From: W0P28-013 sp963621145
GTDB taxonomy: Bacteria > Bacteroidota > Bacteroidia > Bacteroidales > Paludibacteraceae
Direction: 5' to 3'
DNA length: 35,491 bases
Assembly: GCA_963621145.1 (NCBI GenBank)
Contig: CAVFDI010000013.1
Coordinates: forward strand, 1-35,491
Part shown: positions 22,100-29,707 of the stretch, in pieces
How positions within the stretch are numbered: position 1 is the stretch's first letter
Layout of the letters: each line of letters opens with the position of its first letter
Program-made: the position numbers and the translations under genes
Notes under the pieces: generated by a model
What the model saw: only the letters and a program-made list of their open reading frames with translations
What the model was told of the DNA's origin: nothing
Database searches by the model: none

Positions 22100-22690
22100 T
22101 CAGACTACTCCCGAGAAGCCCATGAAAGCCATGGCGAGCAGACCAGCGGTGAGCAGTGCGATGGGCGTTCCTTCCATGCCTTTGGGTAGTTTCACAAGCG
22201 ATAGTTGCTCACGAATGCCAGCAAAAAGCACCAACGCCAGCGCAAAACCGAGCGCAGTGGCAAAAGCGAACATTGTGCCAGAGAGCAATCCCGTTTCGGC
22301 ACCAAAAGTGTTGAATTTACCTTGCGCCACCAGCAGCGAAACACCAAGCACGCAACAGTTGGTGGTGATGAGCGGCAAGAATACGCCAAGTGCTTGATAG
22401 AGCGCAGGCGAGAGTTTTTTCAGCACTATTTCCACCATCTGCACAAGCGCTGCAATGACCAAAATGAAGACGATGGTCTGCAGAAATTCGAGATGGAAAT
22501 TTACGAGCATCAGATTGATGAGATAGGTAACGATGGTGGCCAAAGTAAGCACAAATGTTACCGCTGCTCCCATACCCAGAGCCGTATCAATTTTTTTCGA
22601 CACGCCAAGGAACGGGCAGATGCCCAAAAACTGCGTGAACACAATGTTGTTCACCAGCAAAGCCGAGATAAATATTAAGATAAAAGCCAT
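22100..22690 (-). CDS. rnfA: RnfA, membrane subunit of the Rnf complex
   Basis: This 196-aa polytopic inner-membrane subunit of Rnf couples ferredoxin oxidation and NAD+ reduction to export of Na+ or H+. Seen: six hydrophobic helices, and the family boxes NNIVFTQFLGICPFLGVSKK (14-33) and LITTNCCVLGVSLL (about 106-119). RnfA and RnfE are inverted-topology homologues that hold an FeS centre through the Cys in these two boxes (Cys 25 and the Cys pair near 111). It is the last gene of rseC-rnfBCDGEA. No strong terminator follows, only repeats. Confidence 0.96.
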   Translation of the reverse strand: MAFILIFISALLVNNIVFTQFLGICPFLGVSKKIDTALGMGAAVTFVLTLATIVTYLINLMLVNFHLEFLQTIVFILVIAALVQMVEIVLKKLSPALYQALGVFLPLITTNCCVLGVSLLVAQGKFNTFGAETGLLSGTMFAFATALGFALALVLFAGIREQLSLVKLPKGMEGTPIALLTAGLLAMAFMGFSGVV

Positions 22691-22740
22691 AATAAAAATG
22701 CGCTAATTATTTGATTTTCAATGATTTTTCAAAAAAAAAC

Positions 22741-23331
22741 TTACTTCGCACCTTTTCTGATTTTGTTGAAAATGGCGATAAGGTAACCAAGAGTGATGAA
22801 TGCGCCTGGTGCAAGCACAAAGATGAGCATACCATAATTTTCGGGGAAGATGGTGAGGCTGAACACTTTGCCAGTGCCAAGCAGTTCGCGCACGGTGCCA
22901 AGCAAAGTCAGACCAAAAGTGAAACCCAGACCAATACCAAGTCCATCGAAAAGCGAGAGCCAAGCGTTGTTTTTTGCAGCGAAAGCCTCGGCGCGACCAA
23001 GCACAATGCAGTTGACCACAATCAGCGGAAGGAAAAGTCCGAGGCTGTCGTAGAGCGCAGGCATATAAGCCTCCATGCACATTTGCAAGATGGTTACGAA
23101 AGTGGCAATCACCACAATGTAGGCTGGAATATGCACTTTATCAGGGATAAGATTGCGCAGCAGAGCAATGACCACATTGGAGCAGACAAGCACAAACGCT
23201 GTGGCCAAGCCCATGCTCATGCCGTTGAGTGCCGATGTGGTGGTGCCGAGCGTTGGACACATGCCAAGCAACAGCACAAAAGTTGGATTCTCTTTGATGA
23301 GTCCGTTCAGAAAAACTTTCAGACCTTTCAT
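22741..23331 (-). CDS. rnfE: RnfE, membrane subunit of the Rnf complex
   Basis: This 196-aa polytopic subunit is homologous to RnfA. Seen: KENPTFVLLLGMCPTLGTTTSA (14-35) and PLIVVNCIVLGRAEAFA (about 101-117), which carry the conserved Cys of the membrane FeS centre, and six hydrophobic helices. The basic C-terminus (KIRKGAK) faces the cytoplasm. The start codon overlaps the rnfG stop by four bases (ATGA), so the two are translationally coupled. rnfA follows after 50 bases. NqrD is the paralogue in Nqr complexes; the rnfB and rnfC genes here decide for Rnf. Confidence 0.96.
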   Translation of the reverse strand: MKGLKVFLNGLIKENPTFVLLLGMCPTLGTTTSALNGMSMGLATAFVLVCSNVVIALLRNLIPDKVHIPAYIVVIATFVTILQMCMEAYMPALYDSLGLFLPLIVVNCIVLGRAEAFAAKNNAWLSLFDGLGIGLGFTFGLTLLGTVRELLGTGKVFSLTIFPENYGMLIFVLAPGAFITLGYLIAIFNKIRKGAK

Positions 23332-24080
23332 AGTGTATCGTTGTTTTCAGATTTAACAATGACCGTATCGATGGTGTCGTTTGCAACACTCGCTGCGGAA
23401 TCGACGTGCTGACTTGCACCAGTAACCGCCTGAGGTTCAGGCTCTTGCGTTAATTCCGTAGCAGATGTCTCGGCATCGATGCTATCGTTGGTTATTTGTG
23501 CCGAAGCGCCGCTTGCCACATCGGCTTGTGGAGCAGAAACGGCAGCATTGTAGGCTTTTTGCACAGCACGCAGGAAGGCGCGCGAACTGATGGTTGCAGC
23601 CGTAATGGCATCTATATCGCCACCATCTTTGCTCACTTTGAAATTGACCTGCGAAGGATTCAAGCCGCACACATTTTGGCGATTTTTATCAGTTTTGAAC
23701 CAATCGACCATTTTTGTGCCAAGTCCAGGCGTCTCGGTCTGCTCGAGCACCGAATAGTTCACTATTTTGCCCTCGGCATCGAAACCGACCATCAACTTGA
23801 TGGTACCACCAAAACCATTGTCTTCGGTTTTTACGGCCGAGCCAACAAACACATCGCCATTGTAGGCGCGCGTTACGGCAAAACCATCGACCGAATCGGC
23901 CTCGAGGCGCGTATAGTCGGGCAGCACATCGCGCACAGCCTGTTCCTCTTTTTGTGCTTTGGCTTGCGCTATTGGTTCGACGGTGAGCGTATAGACCGCT
24001 GCCAACGCCCCAGCCGCCACCAAACTGATAATGGTCAGCACCAAAGCCATGTTCAGAAAATTTGATTTTAATCGTTCCAT
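23328..24080 (-). CDS. rnfG: RnfG, covalent-FMN subunit, with long Ser/Thr-rich tail
   Basis: This 250-aa subunit has one N-terminal transmembrane helix (about 10-33) and a periplasmic FMN-binding domain (about 70-180). The FMN is attached to a Thr through a phosphoester: the motif DAITAATIS places it at Thr 163. ETPGLGTKM is the other family box. Odd: after residue 180 the protein carries an extra tail of about 70 residues, made mostly of Ala, Ser, Thr, Asp, Glu and Val, which most RnfG proteins lack as far as I know. It looks like a disordered periplasmic extension. The stop overlaps the rnfE start. Confidence 0.95.
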   Translation of the reverse strand: MERLKSNFLNMALVLTIISLVAAGALAAVYTLTVEPIAQAKAQKEEQAVRDVLPDYTRLEADSVDGFAVTRAYNGDVFVGSAVKTEDNGFGGTIKLMVGFDAEGKIVNYSVLEQTETPGLGTKMVDWFKTDKNRQNVCGLNPSQVNFKVSKDGGDIDAITAATISSRAFLRAVQKAYNAAVSAPQADVASGASAQITNDSIDAETSATELTQEPEPQAVTGASQHVDSAASVANDTIDTVIVKSENNDTL

Positions 24081-24109
24081 ATCTGTATTTCTGTTTTTTC
24101 ACTCACTTT

Positions 24110-25087
24110 TTATTTCGCAACCTTTACTTTTTCACCAAAGCGTTTTGGCTTGATGTAGTGATTGAGCAGCGGCGTAACGGCATTCATTATCAAAATGGCA
24201 AACGACATGCCTTCGGGATAAGCGCCAAAAGTACGAATAACCACGGTGATGATGCCAATGCCCACACCATATATCAATTGCGAGCACGGATGCATAGGCG
24301 ATGTGGCATAATCGGTAGCCATGAAGATGGAGCCGAGCAGCAATCCGCCCGTTAGCAGATGAACATCGCACGAGGCATAAACATCGGGATTGGCAACGTG
24401 CAGAATGGCCGTGAACACCGCCACAGTAGCAAGAATGCTCACAGGAATGTGCCAAGTGATGGTGCGTGTAGCCAGCAGATAGATGCCGCCAATAAGCAAT
24501 GCTATGGCCGACACTTCGCCCAGCGAGCCACCCATGTTACCGAGCAACATATCGAGGTGTTGCGGCAGTTCGCCAAAATGACCTTTGAGCATAGCCAGCG
24601 GTGTGGCAGCCGTTTCGGCATCGAGGTACGAAGCCGACAAGCCCCACTGCCCTAGCGGACGCGGCCAAGTGGTCATCTGCACTGGGAATGAGATGAGCAA
24701 AAACACACGACCAACCAACGCAGGGTTGAATGGGTTGTTGCCCAAGCCACCAAACGACATTTTACCAATGCCAATAGCTACCAAAGCACCAATCACCACC
24801 ATCCAGAGTGGCAAATTCGATGGCAAGTTGAATGCCAACAGCAGACCCGTAACCACTGCCGACAGATCGCCAATGGTGGGTTTACCTTTCAGCAAAAAAC
24901 GCTGAATGAGATACTCGAACAGCACGCACGAAGCCACCGAAGTGAGACTTACAATGAGTGCGCCCAGCCCGAAGTAGTAGAGCGAAACCAAATAGGCAGG
25001 AGCCAGTGCTATCAACACATGACCCATGGTTTTGGTTACCGAATTGTTTGCATGCGCATGCGGCGCAGGAGAAACTATCAAGTTCAT
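24110..25087 (-). CDS. rnfD: RnfD, covalent-FMN membrane subunit
   Basis: This 325-aa polytopic subunit has about nine transmembrane helices. Seen: an N-terminal SPAPHAHANNSVTKTM box, GGLGNNPFNPALVGRVFL (113-130), and the flavin-attachment region YLDAETAATPLAM, with the FMN-bearing Thr expected at 162. FMATDYATSPMHP near the C-terminal third is also typical of the family. It forms the membrane core together with RnfA, RnfE and RnfG. It sits between rnfC (30-bp gap) and rnfG (29-bp gap). Confidence 0.96.
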   Translation of the reverse strand: MNLIVSPAPHAHANNSVTKTMGHVLIALAPAYLVSLYYFGLGALIVSLTSVASCVLFEYLIQRFLLKGKPTIGDLSAVVTGLLLAFNLPSNLPLWMVVIGALVAIGIGKMSFGGLGNNPFNPALVGRVFLLISFPVQMTTWPRPLGQWGLSASYLDAETAATPLAMLKGHFGELPQHLDMLLGNMGGSLGEVSAIALLIGGIYLLATRTITWHIPVSILATVAVFTAILHVANPDVYASCDVHLLTGGLLLGSIFMATDYATSPMHPCSQLIYGVGIGIITVVIRTFGAYPEGMSFAILIMNAVTPLLNHYIKPKRFGEKVKVAK

Positions 25088-25117
25088 GGATTTTTTATTT
25101 CTGAAATTGTTACAAAA

Positions 25118-26458
25118 TCATTTTTTAGCATTGCGTGCACGAATAATGCCGCCCACAGTGGCTTTGCCCATACGGATATAGTCGAGCAGTGGGCGATAAC
25201 TCGGGCAAGTGTAGAGGCAGCAACCACAATCTATGCAGTCCATCACGCGGTTCTGTTCCAACTCGTCCCAGCGTTGCAGTTCGGCCTGTTTTGCCATCAG
25301 ATAAGGCTCCAAGCCCATGGGACAAGCCGAAACGCATTTGCCGCAGCGCATACAGTTTTGGGGTTCGCGGCGCACGCTTTCGTTCTGCGGCAACAGCAAT
25401 ATGCCCGATGTGCGTTTGTGTGCAGCCATCGCCACATTTTGCATGGCGCGTCCCATCATTGGTCCACCAGCAATTATCTTGCCCGTATCTTCGGGAATGC
25501 CACCCGCAGCCTCGATAACATCGGCCAACGGCGTGCCAAAGCGCACAAGGTAGTTGCCCGGACGCTTCACGCTTGGTCCTGTCACGGTCATCACACGCTC
25601 GACAAGCGGTTTATTTTTCTGCACCGCCTCGTAAACGGCAAACACAGTAGCAACATTTTGCACCACTGCCCCCACCGAAATAGGCAGCGCACCACTCGGC
25701 ACTTGGCGACCGATGGTAGCGTCGATCAGTTGTTTTTCGCCGCCCTGCGGATAGTGCATTTTGAGCGGACAAACCTCGATACCAAAATGGCGATCGGCCA
25801 ATTTTTGAAACAGCGCGATGGCATCTTTTTTGTTTGCTTCTATGCCAACAATGGCGCGTTCAACCTTCAGGGCACGCATCAGCAGCGATATGCCAATGAA
25901 AATTTCATTGCTGTGTTCCATCATCAACTGATGGTCGCAAGTGAGATATGGCTCGCACTCTACGGCGTTCACAATCAGTACCTCGGCTTTGTTGCCCGGA
26001 GGCGGCATCAATTTGACATGCGTTGGGAAACAAGCGCCACCCAAACCCACAATGCCAGCATCTTTTATCTTGTCGATGATTTGCTGCGGCTCGAGTTTGC
26101 AAATGCGGTTGACGTCGTCGGTACGATCGATCTCTTCCAACCAACTGTCGCCATCGCCTTCAGCATCGATGTAGATGGCAGGCATGGGCTGTCCCCACGC
26201 ATCGATAGCAGTATCGATTTTCGACACGATGCCCGAAATTGGTGCATGCACATTGGCCGACATAAAACTGCCGCACTGTGCAATGAGTTGCCCCACTTTC
26301 ACACTATCGCCTTTGGCCACAATGGGCTGCGCTGGTGCGCCAATATGCTGACTGAGCGGCACGATGGCCTGTTTTGGCAGCGGCACACGCTCTATGGCAA
26401 CGCCAGCCGAAATTTTGTTATCGTTTGGGTGAACACCACCCATTCTAAATGTCTTCAT
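25118..26458 (-). CDS. rnfC: RnfC, NADH-side flavin and iron-sulfur subunit
   Basis: This 446-aa peripheral cytoplasmic subunit carries the NAD+ site. Seen: GGVHPNDNKISAG at the start, a barrel-sandwich segment (about 35-90), a Gly-rich nucleotide and FMN region (GIVGLGGACFPTHVKL, about 133-148; VNAVECEPYLTCD, about 160-172) similar to NuoF of complex I, a SLBB domain, and two [4Fe-4S] motifs near the C-terminus: CMRCGKCVSACP and CIDCGCCLYTCP. The long C-terminal tail found in E. coli RsxC is missing, which is normal outside Proteobacteria. It follows rnfB after 32 bases. Confidence 0.97.
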   Translation of the reverse strand: MKTFRMGGVHPNDNKISAGVAIERVPLPKQAIVPLSQHIGAPAQPIVAKGDSVKVGQLIAQCGSFMSANVHAPISGIVSKIDTAIDAWGQPMPAIYIDAEGDGDSWLEEIDRTDDVNRICKLEPQQIIDKIKDAGIVGLGGACFPTHVKLMPPPGNKAEVLIVNAVECEPYLTCDHQLMMEHSNEIFIGISLLMRALKVERAIVGIEANKKDAIALFQKLADRHFGIEVCPLKMHYPQGGEKQLIDATIGRQVPSGALPISVGAVVQNVATVFAVYEAVQKNKPLVERVMTVTGPSVKRPGNYLVRFGTPLADVIEAAGGIPEDTGKIIAGGPMMGRAMQNVAMAAHKRTSGILLLPQNESVRREPQNCMRCGKCVSACPMGLEPYLMAKQAELQRWDELEQNRVMDCIDCGCCLYTCPSYRPLLDYIRMGKATVGGIIRARNAKK

Positions 26459-26490
26459 ATCTTAAAAATCGCTTTTTCGGTAAATGATGA

Positions 26491-27372
26491 TCAATTGGCA
26501 GCCTCCGCAGGTTGCTGATTTTGAAGCACTTGAGTCTCTTCGGCAGCGGGTTTGCGCGGTGGAAAGTTGAGCTCGTGAATGGCGCCCGTTGGACATTCGG
26601 CAGCGCATTTGCGGCACAAGCGGCATTTGGTGTAGTCGATGTAAGCCAAATTATTCTCGATGGTGATGGCCTCGAACTGGCATACCTTGGCACATTTGCC
26701 ACAGCCGATGCAAGCCGCCGAGCAGGCTTTGCGCGCCACTCCGCCTTTGTCTTTGTTCATGCACGCCACAAACAGTCGGCGCGACTTCGGACCTTTCTTG
26801 CGTAGTTCGATGATACCTTTTGGGCAGGCTTTGGCACACGCACCACAAGCCGTACATTTGTCGTCGTCCACCTCGGGCAGACCCGTTTCAGGATTCATTT
26901 TGATAGCGCCAAACTGGCATGCAGCCACGCAATCGCCACAACCAAGACAACCAAAGCGACAACCAGTTTCGCCAGCGTAGAGGTTGGCCATAATGCGGCA
27001 CGACTTAACGCCATCGTATTGCGTAGTGCGCGGACGGTTGGCACACGAGCCATTGCAGCGCACCACCGCCACTTTGGGGTCGGCAGCCGACACTTCCATG
27101 CCTAGAATAGTACCAATTTGCGACATCACCGCTGCGCCGCCTACGGGACAGAGCAGTCCGTCGAGCGAGTCGGCTTTCACACACGATTCGGCAAAATTCC
27201 GACAGCCAGCCTTGCCACAACCACCACAGTTGGCGCCAGGCAGTGCCGCCTCCACTTGGTCGATGCGCGGATCCTCGTCGACCTTAAATTTTTGTGCCAC
27301 AACATACAAAATCACCGCCGAAAGGCAGCCAATTCCGCCCAGCACAATCAGAGAAATTACGATTACATTCAT
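26491..27372 (-). CDS. rnfB: RnfB, ferredoxin-side multi-iron-sulfur subunit
   Basis: This 293-aa subunit is the electron entry point for reduced ferredoxin. Seen: one N-terminal membrane helix (about 4-26), a 4Fe-4S domain with GANCGGCGKAGC (Cys 49, 52, 57) and a further Cys at about 76, then a row of ferredoxin-like motifs: GCLGCGDCVAACQ, CTACGACAKACPKG, CIGCGKCAKVCQ and CRLCRKCAAECPTG. Four CxxCxxCxxxC-type motifs plus the first cluster indicate a long form with several clusters. The C-terminus is a short Gln/Ala/Glu tail. It is preceded by rseC (50-bp gap). Confidence 0.96.
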   Translation of the reverse strand: MNVIVISLIVLGGIGCLSAVILYVVAQKFKVDEDPRIDQVEAALPGANCGGCGKAGCRNFAESCVKADSLDGLLCPVGGAAVMSQIGTILGMEVSAADPKVAVVRCNGSCANRPRTTQYDGVKSCRIMANLYAGETGCRFGCLGCGDCVAACQFGAIKMNPETGLPEVDDDKCTACGACAKACPKGIIELRKKGPKSRRLFVACMNKDKGGVARKACSAACIGCGKCAKVCQFEAITIENNLAYIDYTKCRLCRKCAAECPTGAIHELNFPPRKPAAEETQVLQNQQPAEAAN

Positions 27373-27422
27373 GACTTTTTGTTAGTCTTGTTATTTTTTT
27401 GTTTGAATTTCGATCAGTTTTT

Positions 27423-27833
27423 CTATTTCACCGCAAACCTAAACTTGGCCGCCATCTTTTTTCGCAAGGCATAAAGCACGCCAGCATAAGGCAGCAAAAT
27501 TGCTAGTGCCACAGTGCCCGAAATGGCTTCGTTGCTAGTGAAATGGCGCGCAACAAAAAGTGTGGCGAAAATCAGCACCACTGGCACCACAAACGCCCAG
27601 AACACTGCCTTGAAACCCACGCTGCGACTGCCGACCACCGTCACACGGTCGCCAACCGCCACCGCACGCTCGGGTCGCAAGTCGGCTTCGACGATTTTTT
27701 CGGTCATATCGGCCGTGGTGCAGAGCGATTTGGCACGACACGCAGCACAAGCCGAACGCTGCTCGATGCGCACAAAAGCCACTGCGCCATCAATGCGCTC
27801 GACCACGCCCTCGTGTTCAATAATGCCGTCCAA
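27423..27833 (-). CDS. rseC: RseC/MucC family protein heading the rnf operon
   Basis: This 136-aa inner-membrane protein has a soluble N-terminal domain with the family's cysteine pattern (CAACRAKSLC, Cys 29, 32 and 38), then two transmembrane helices at about 77-95 and 103-121 and a basic end. RseC proteins are associated with the SoxR-reducing Rnf-like system in E. coli, and in many Bacteroidales such a gene precedes rnfB. A role in assembling or maturing the Rnf iron-sulfur subunits is likely but inferred. Its promoter region is shared with the divergent rbfA gene. Confidence 0.88.
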   Translation of the reverse strand: MDGIIEHEGVVERIDGAVAFVRIEQRSACAACRAKSLCTTADMTEKIVEADLRPERAVAVGDRVTVVGSRSVGFKAVFWAFVVPVVLIFATLFVARHFTSNEAISGTVALAILLPYAGVLYALRKKMAAKFRFAVK

Positions 27834-27856
27834 TGTTCCGCAAAAAAAATTACAAT

Positions 27857-27888
27857 TTGCAAAGTTACAATTTTTTTCATTATCTTTG
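27857..27888 (+). promoter_or_regulatory. rbfA promoter, TTG-N21-TATCTTTG
   Basis: TATCTTTG at 27881-27888 and TTG at 27857-27859, 21 bases apart. The predicted start near 27895 gives a leader of about 65 nt before rbfA. The -33 region abuts and nearly overlaps the -7 box of the opposite promoter. Confidence 0.65.
27860..27867 (-). promoter_or_regulatory. rseC-rnf -7 box TAACTTTG
   Basis: An exact -7 match on the minus strand, 27 bases before the rseC start codon, leaving a leader of only about 20 nt. No TTG is seen at -33, so the promoter may be weak or need an activator. Confidence 0.6.
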
Positions 27889-27959
27889 CGTCGAAAAAAA
27901 AGAAAAAAGTGGTCGGATAATTTCTAGTCTGATTATCAAAGAATTAAACACAATTTAAT

Positions 27960-28295
27960 ATGAAACCATCACGCCAAGAGAAGGTTTGTCGCCTACTGCA
28001 AAAGGAGTTGGGCGAGATATTTCTGCTTTTTGCACGCCGTCAGCAGGGAGTGCTTATCACCGTTTCGGAGGTGCGCGTAACGCCCGATTTGAGCCTCGCC
28101 CGCACATTTTTGAGCATTTTTCCCACAGAAAAGCAGCATGAAGTGATGAAATTGGTCGAAGAAAACGCCAAAAATCTGCGTTTTGAGCTTGGCAACCGCA
28201 TGCGCAATCAACTGCGCGTGGTGCCCGAGCTGGAGTTCAAACTCGACGAATCGCTCGACCGACTAGAGCATATCGACGAACTGCTGAACCAATAA
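27960..28295 (+). CDS. rbfA: Ribosome-binding factor A
   Basis: This 111-aa cytoplasmic KH-fold protein matures the 30S subunit (16S rRNA 5' end). Seen: SRQEKVCRLLQKELGEIFL at the start, the SEVRVTPDLSLARTFLSIFP core, LRFELGNRMRNQLRVVPELEFKLDES and the C-terminal LDRLEHIDELL. The start ATG gives the usual length. The LolC/E-like permease gene begins 12 bases after its stop, a pair often seen in Bacteroidota. Confidence 0.95.
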   Translation: MKPSRQEKVCRLLQKELGEIFLLFARRQQGVLITVSEVRVTPDLSLARTFLSIFPTEKQHEVMKLVEENAKNLRFELGNRMRNQLRVVPELEFKLDESLDRLEHIDELLNQ

Positions 28296-28307
28296 TATGC
28301 CGCGACC

Positions 28308-29522
28308 ATGAGTTTTTGGTCGAAATATGGTTGGCCGCTCTTTGTGGCGCAGCGCTATCTTTTCTCGAAAAAGTCACACAACGCCATCAACATCATCACG
28401 CTGGTTTCGATGTGCGGTGTTGCCATCGGCACCATGGCGCTAGTGTGCGTAATGTCGGTGCTCAACGGCTTCGAGGGGCTTGTGAACGGCACTTTTGTGG
28501 CGTTCGATCCCGACTTACGCATCGAGAGTGCCGAAGGACGCACTTTTAGCATTGATAATGAAGCATTTAGTCGCATCAGAAAAGACAAAAACGTGCAGAC
28601 TTTCAGCGAAGTGCTGCAGAGCAATGCGTTGGTTGCGACAAATGGCCGGCAAACGCCAGCCGAACTGCGTGGTGTGGCAAAAAACTTTGCCGAAGTGAGC
28701 GACATTTCGGCACTGATAATCGACGGAAAATTCAGCACTGAGCAAGGCGCTGTGGCTGGCGTGGGACTGTCGAACGCACTAGGCATAACCTACGATGCGC
28801 CAATCGAAATTTATCTGCCCAAACGCCAAGCACGCGTAAACCTTGCGCGCCCCGACAATGCTTTTTATCGGCAAGAAATCTATCTCACAGGCGTGTTTGC
28901 CTCGGGTCAGGAAAAATGCGACGACGCAGTGCTTTTTGTCCCGATAGAATTGGCACAAACGCTGTGCGACTACGAGCCAAACGAGGTTTCGTCGGTCGAA
29001 ATTCGTCTGCGGCCAAATGCCGATGTAGCGCAAGTTCAAAGCGATTTTGAAAAGTGGTTAGGAAATGATTTCACCGTGAAAAATCGCTACGAGCAGCAGG
29101 CCGATTTCTATCGCATTTTGCAGATTGAAAAGTGGATTACATTCCTCATTTTGGCATTCATTCTGCTCATTGCCACGTGCAACATCATCGGTTCGCTTTC
29201 GATGTTGATGATAAACAAACGCGGCGACATTGCGCTGTTCGATGCATTGGGCGCGCCAACCACGCAAGTGCGGCGACTGTTCCTTTTCGAAGGTTGGATG
29301 ATAGCCATCTATGGTGCGGTGGTGGGCGTTGTTTTGGGCGTGATAGTCTGCGCCGCGCAACAACATTTTGGCATCATCAGCATGGGCTCGGGCTATGTGG
29401 TGGAACGATATCCCGTGGAGGTGCGCTGGAGCGATGTGCTCGCCATTTTTGGCACAGTAGTTGCGCTCGGATTTATGTTGGCCGCCTACCCTGCGAGCGT
29501 CATAAAAAAAGTGAGGAATTAG
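28308..29522 (+). CDS. LolC/LolE-like ABC transporter permease
   Basis: This 404-aa inner-membrane permease is of the FtsX/MacB superfamily, most like the lipoprotein-releasing LolC/E group. Seen: AQRYLFSKKSHNAINIITLVSMCGVAIGTMALVCVMSVLNGFE near the N-terminus (first helix about 26-50), a large periplasmic domain (about 55-265), then three helices around 280-305, 325-350 and 375-395 with the GDIALFDALGAP cytoplasmic coupling loop. It would move lipoproteins toward the outer membrane (family knowledge); the ATPase is not nearby. Odd: its last codons and TAG stop lie in a gtgaggaattaggagtg word array, so the C-terminus may have been rewritten by the repeat. Confidence 0.92.
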   Translation: MSFWSKYGWPLFVAQRYLFSKKSHNAINIITLVSMCGVAIGTMALVCVMSVLNGFEGLVNGTFVAFDPDLRIESAEGRTFSIDNEAFSRIRKDKNVQTFSEVLQSNALVATNGRQTPAELRGVAKNFAEVSDISALIIDGKFSTEQGAVAGVGLSNALGITYDAPIEIYLPKRQARVNLARPDNAFYRQEIYLTGVFASGQEKCDDAVLFVPIELAQTLCDYEPNEVSSVEIRLRPNADVAQVQSDFEKWLGNDFTVKNRYEQQADFYRILQIEKWITFLILAFILLIATCNIIGSLSMLMINKRGDIALFDALGAPTTQVRRLFLFEGWMIAIYGAVVGVVLGVIVCAAQQHFGIISMGSGYVVERYPVEVRWSDVLAIFGTVVALGFMLAAYPASVIKKVRN

Positions 29523-29640
29523 GAGTGAGGAGTGAGGAATTTTTAGTGTGAATATTTGAAAGTATGAAAGTGCGAAAGTAGGGGTGCGCCATGCCACGCC
29601 CGAACGATTAAACGCTTCAACAATTTGAAACTTTGAAACA
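29511..29640. repeat. Chain of word arrays before the assembly gap
   Basis: In order: gtgaggaattaggagtgaggagtgagg (29511-29538), gaaagtatgaaagtgcgaaagta (29558-29580), then cgattaaacgcttcaacaatttgaaactttgaaac (29602-29639). The first starts inside the permease gene and supplies its stop codon. Each word family recurs elsewhere in the window. Confidence 0.75.
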
Positions 29641-29650
29641 GCGCGAAAAA

Positions 29651-29661
29651 NNNNNNNNNNN
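29651..29661. other. Assembly gap (11 N)
   Basis: Eleven undetermined bases in the middle of a repeat-rich spacer. The true sequence and length here are unknown, which fits a short-read assembly that broke on low-complexity DNA. Confidence 0.98.
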
Positions 29662-29707
29662 AAATTAGAAACCAGAAATCTAGAAACAAAACCAATTCAA
29701 CAGCATT

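Noticed and set aside
25019..26518. 499-aa open frame opposite rnfC
   Set aside because: It lies fully antisense to a certain gene, has a His/Cys/Arg-rich composition with no domain, and arises because the codon bias of this genome leaves few stops on the opposite strand.
22741..27372. Nqr (Na+-NADH:quinone reductase) instead of Rnf
   Set aside because: The presence of rnfB with ferredoxin motifs and rnfC with NuoF-like and 4Fe-4S motifs, and the absence of nqrA/nqrF, decide for Rnf.
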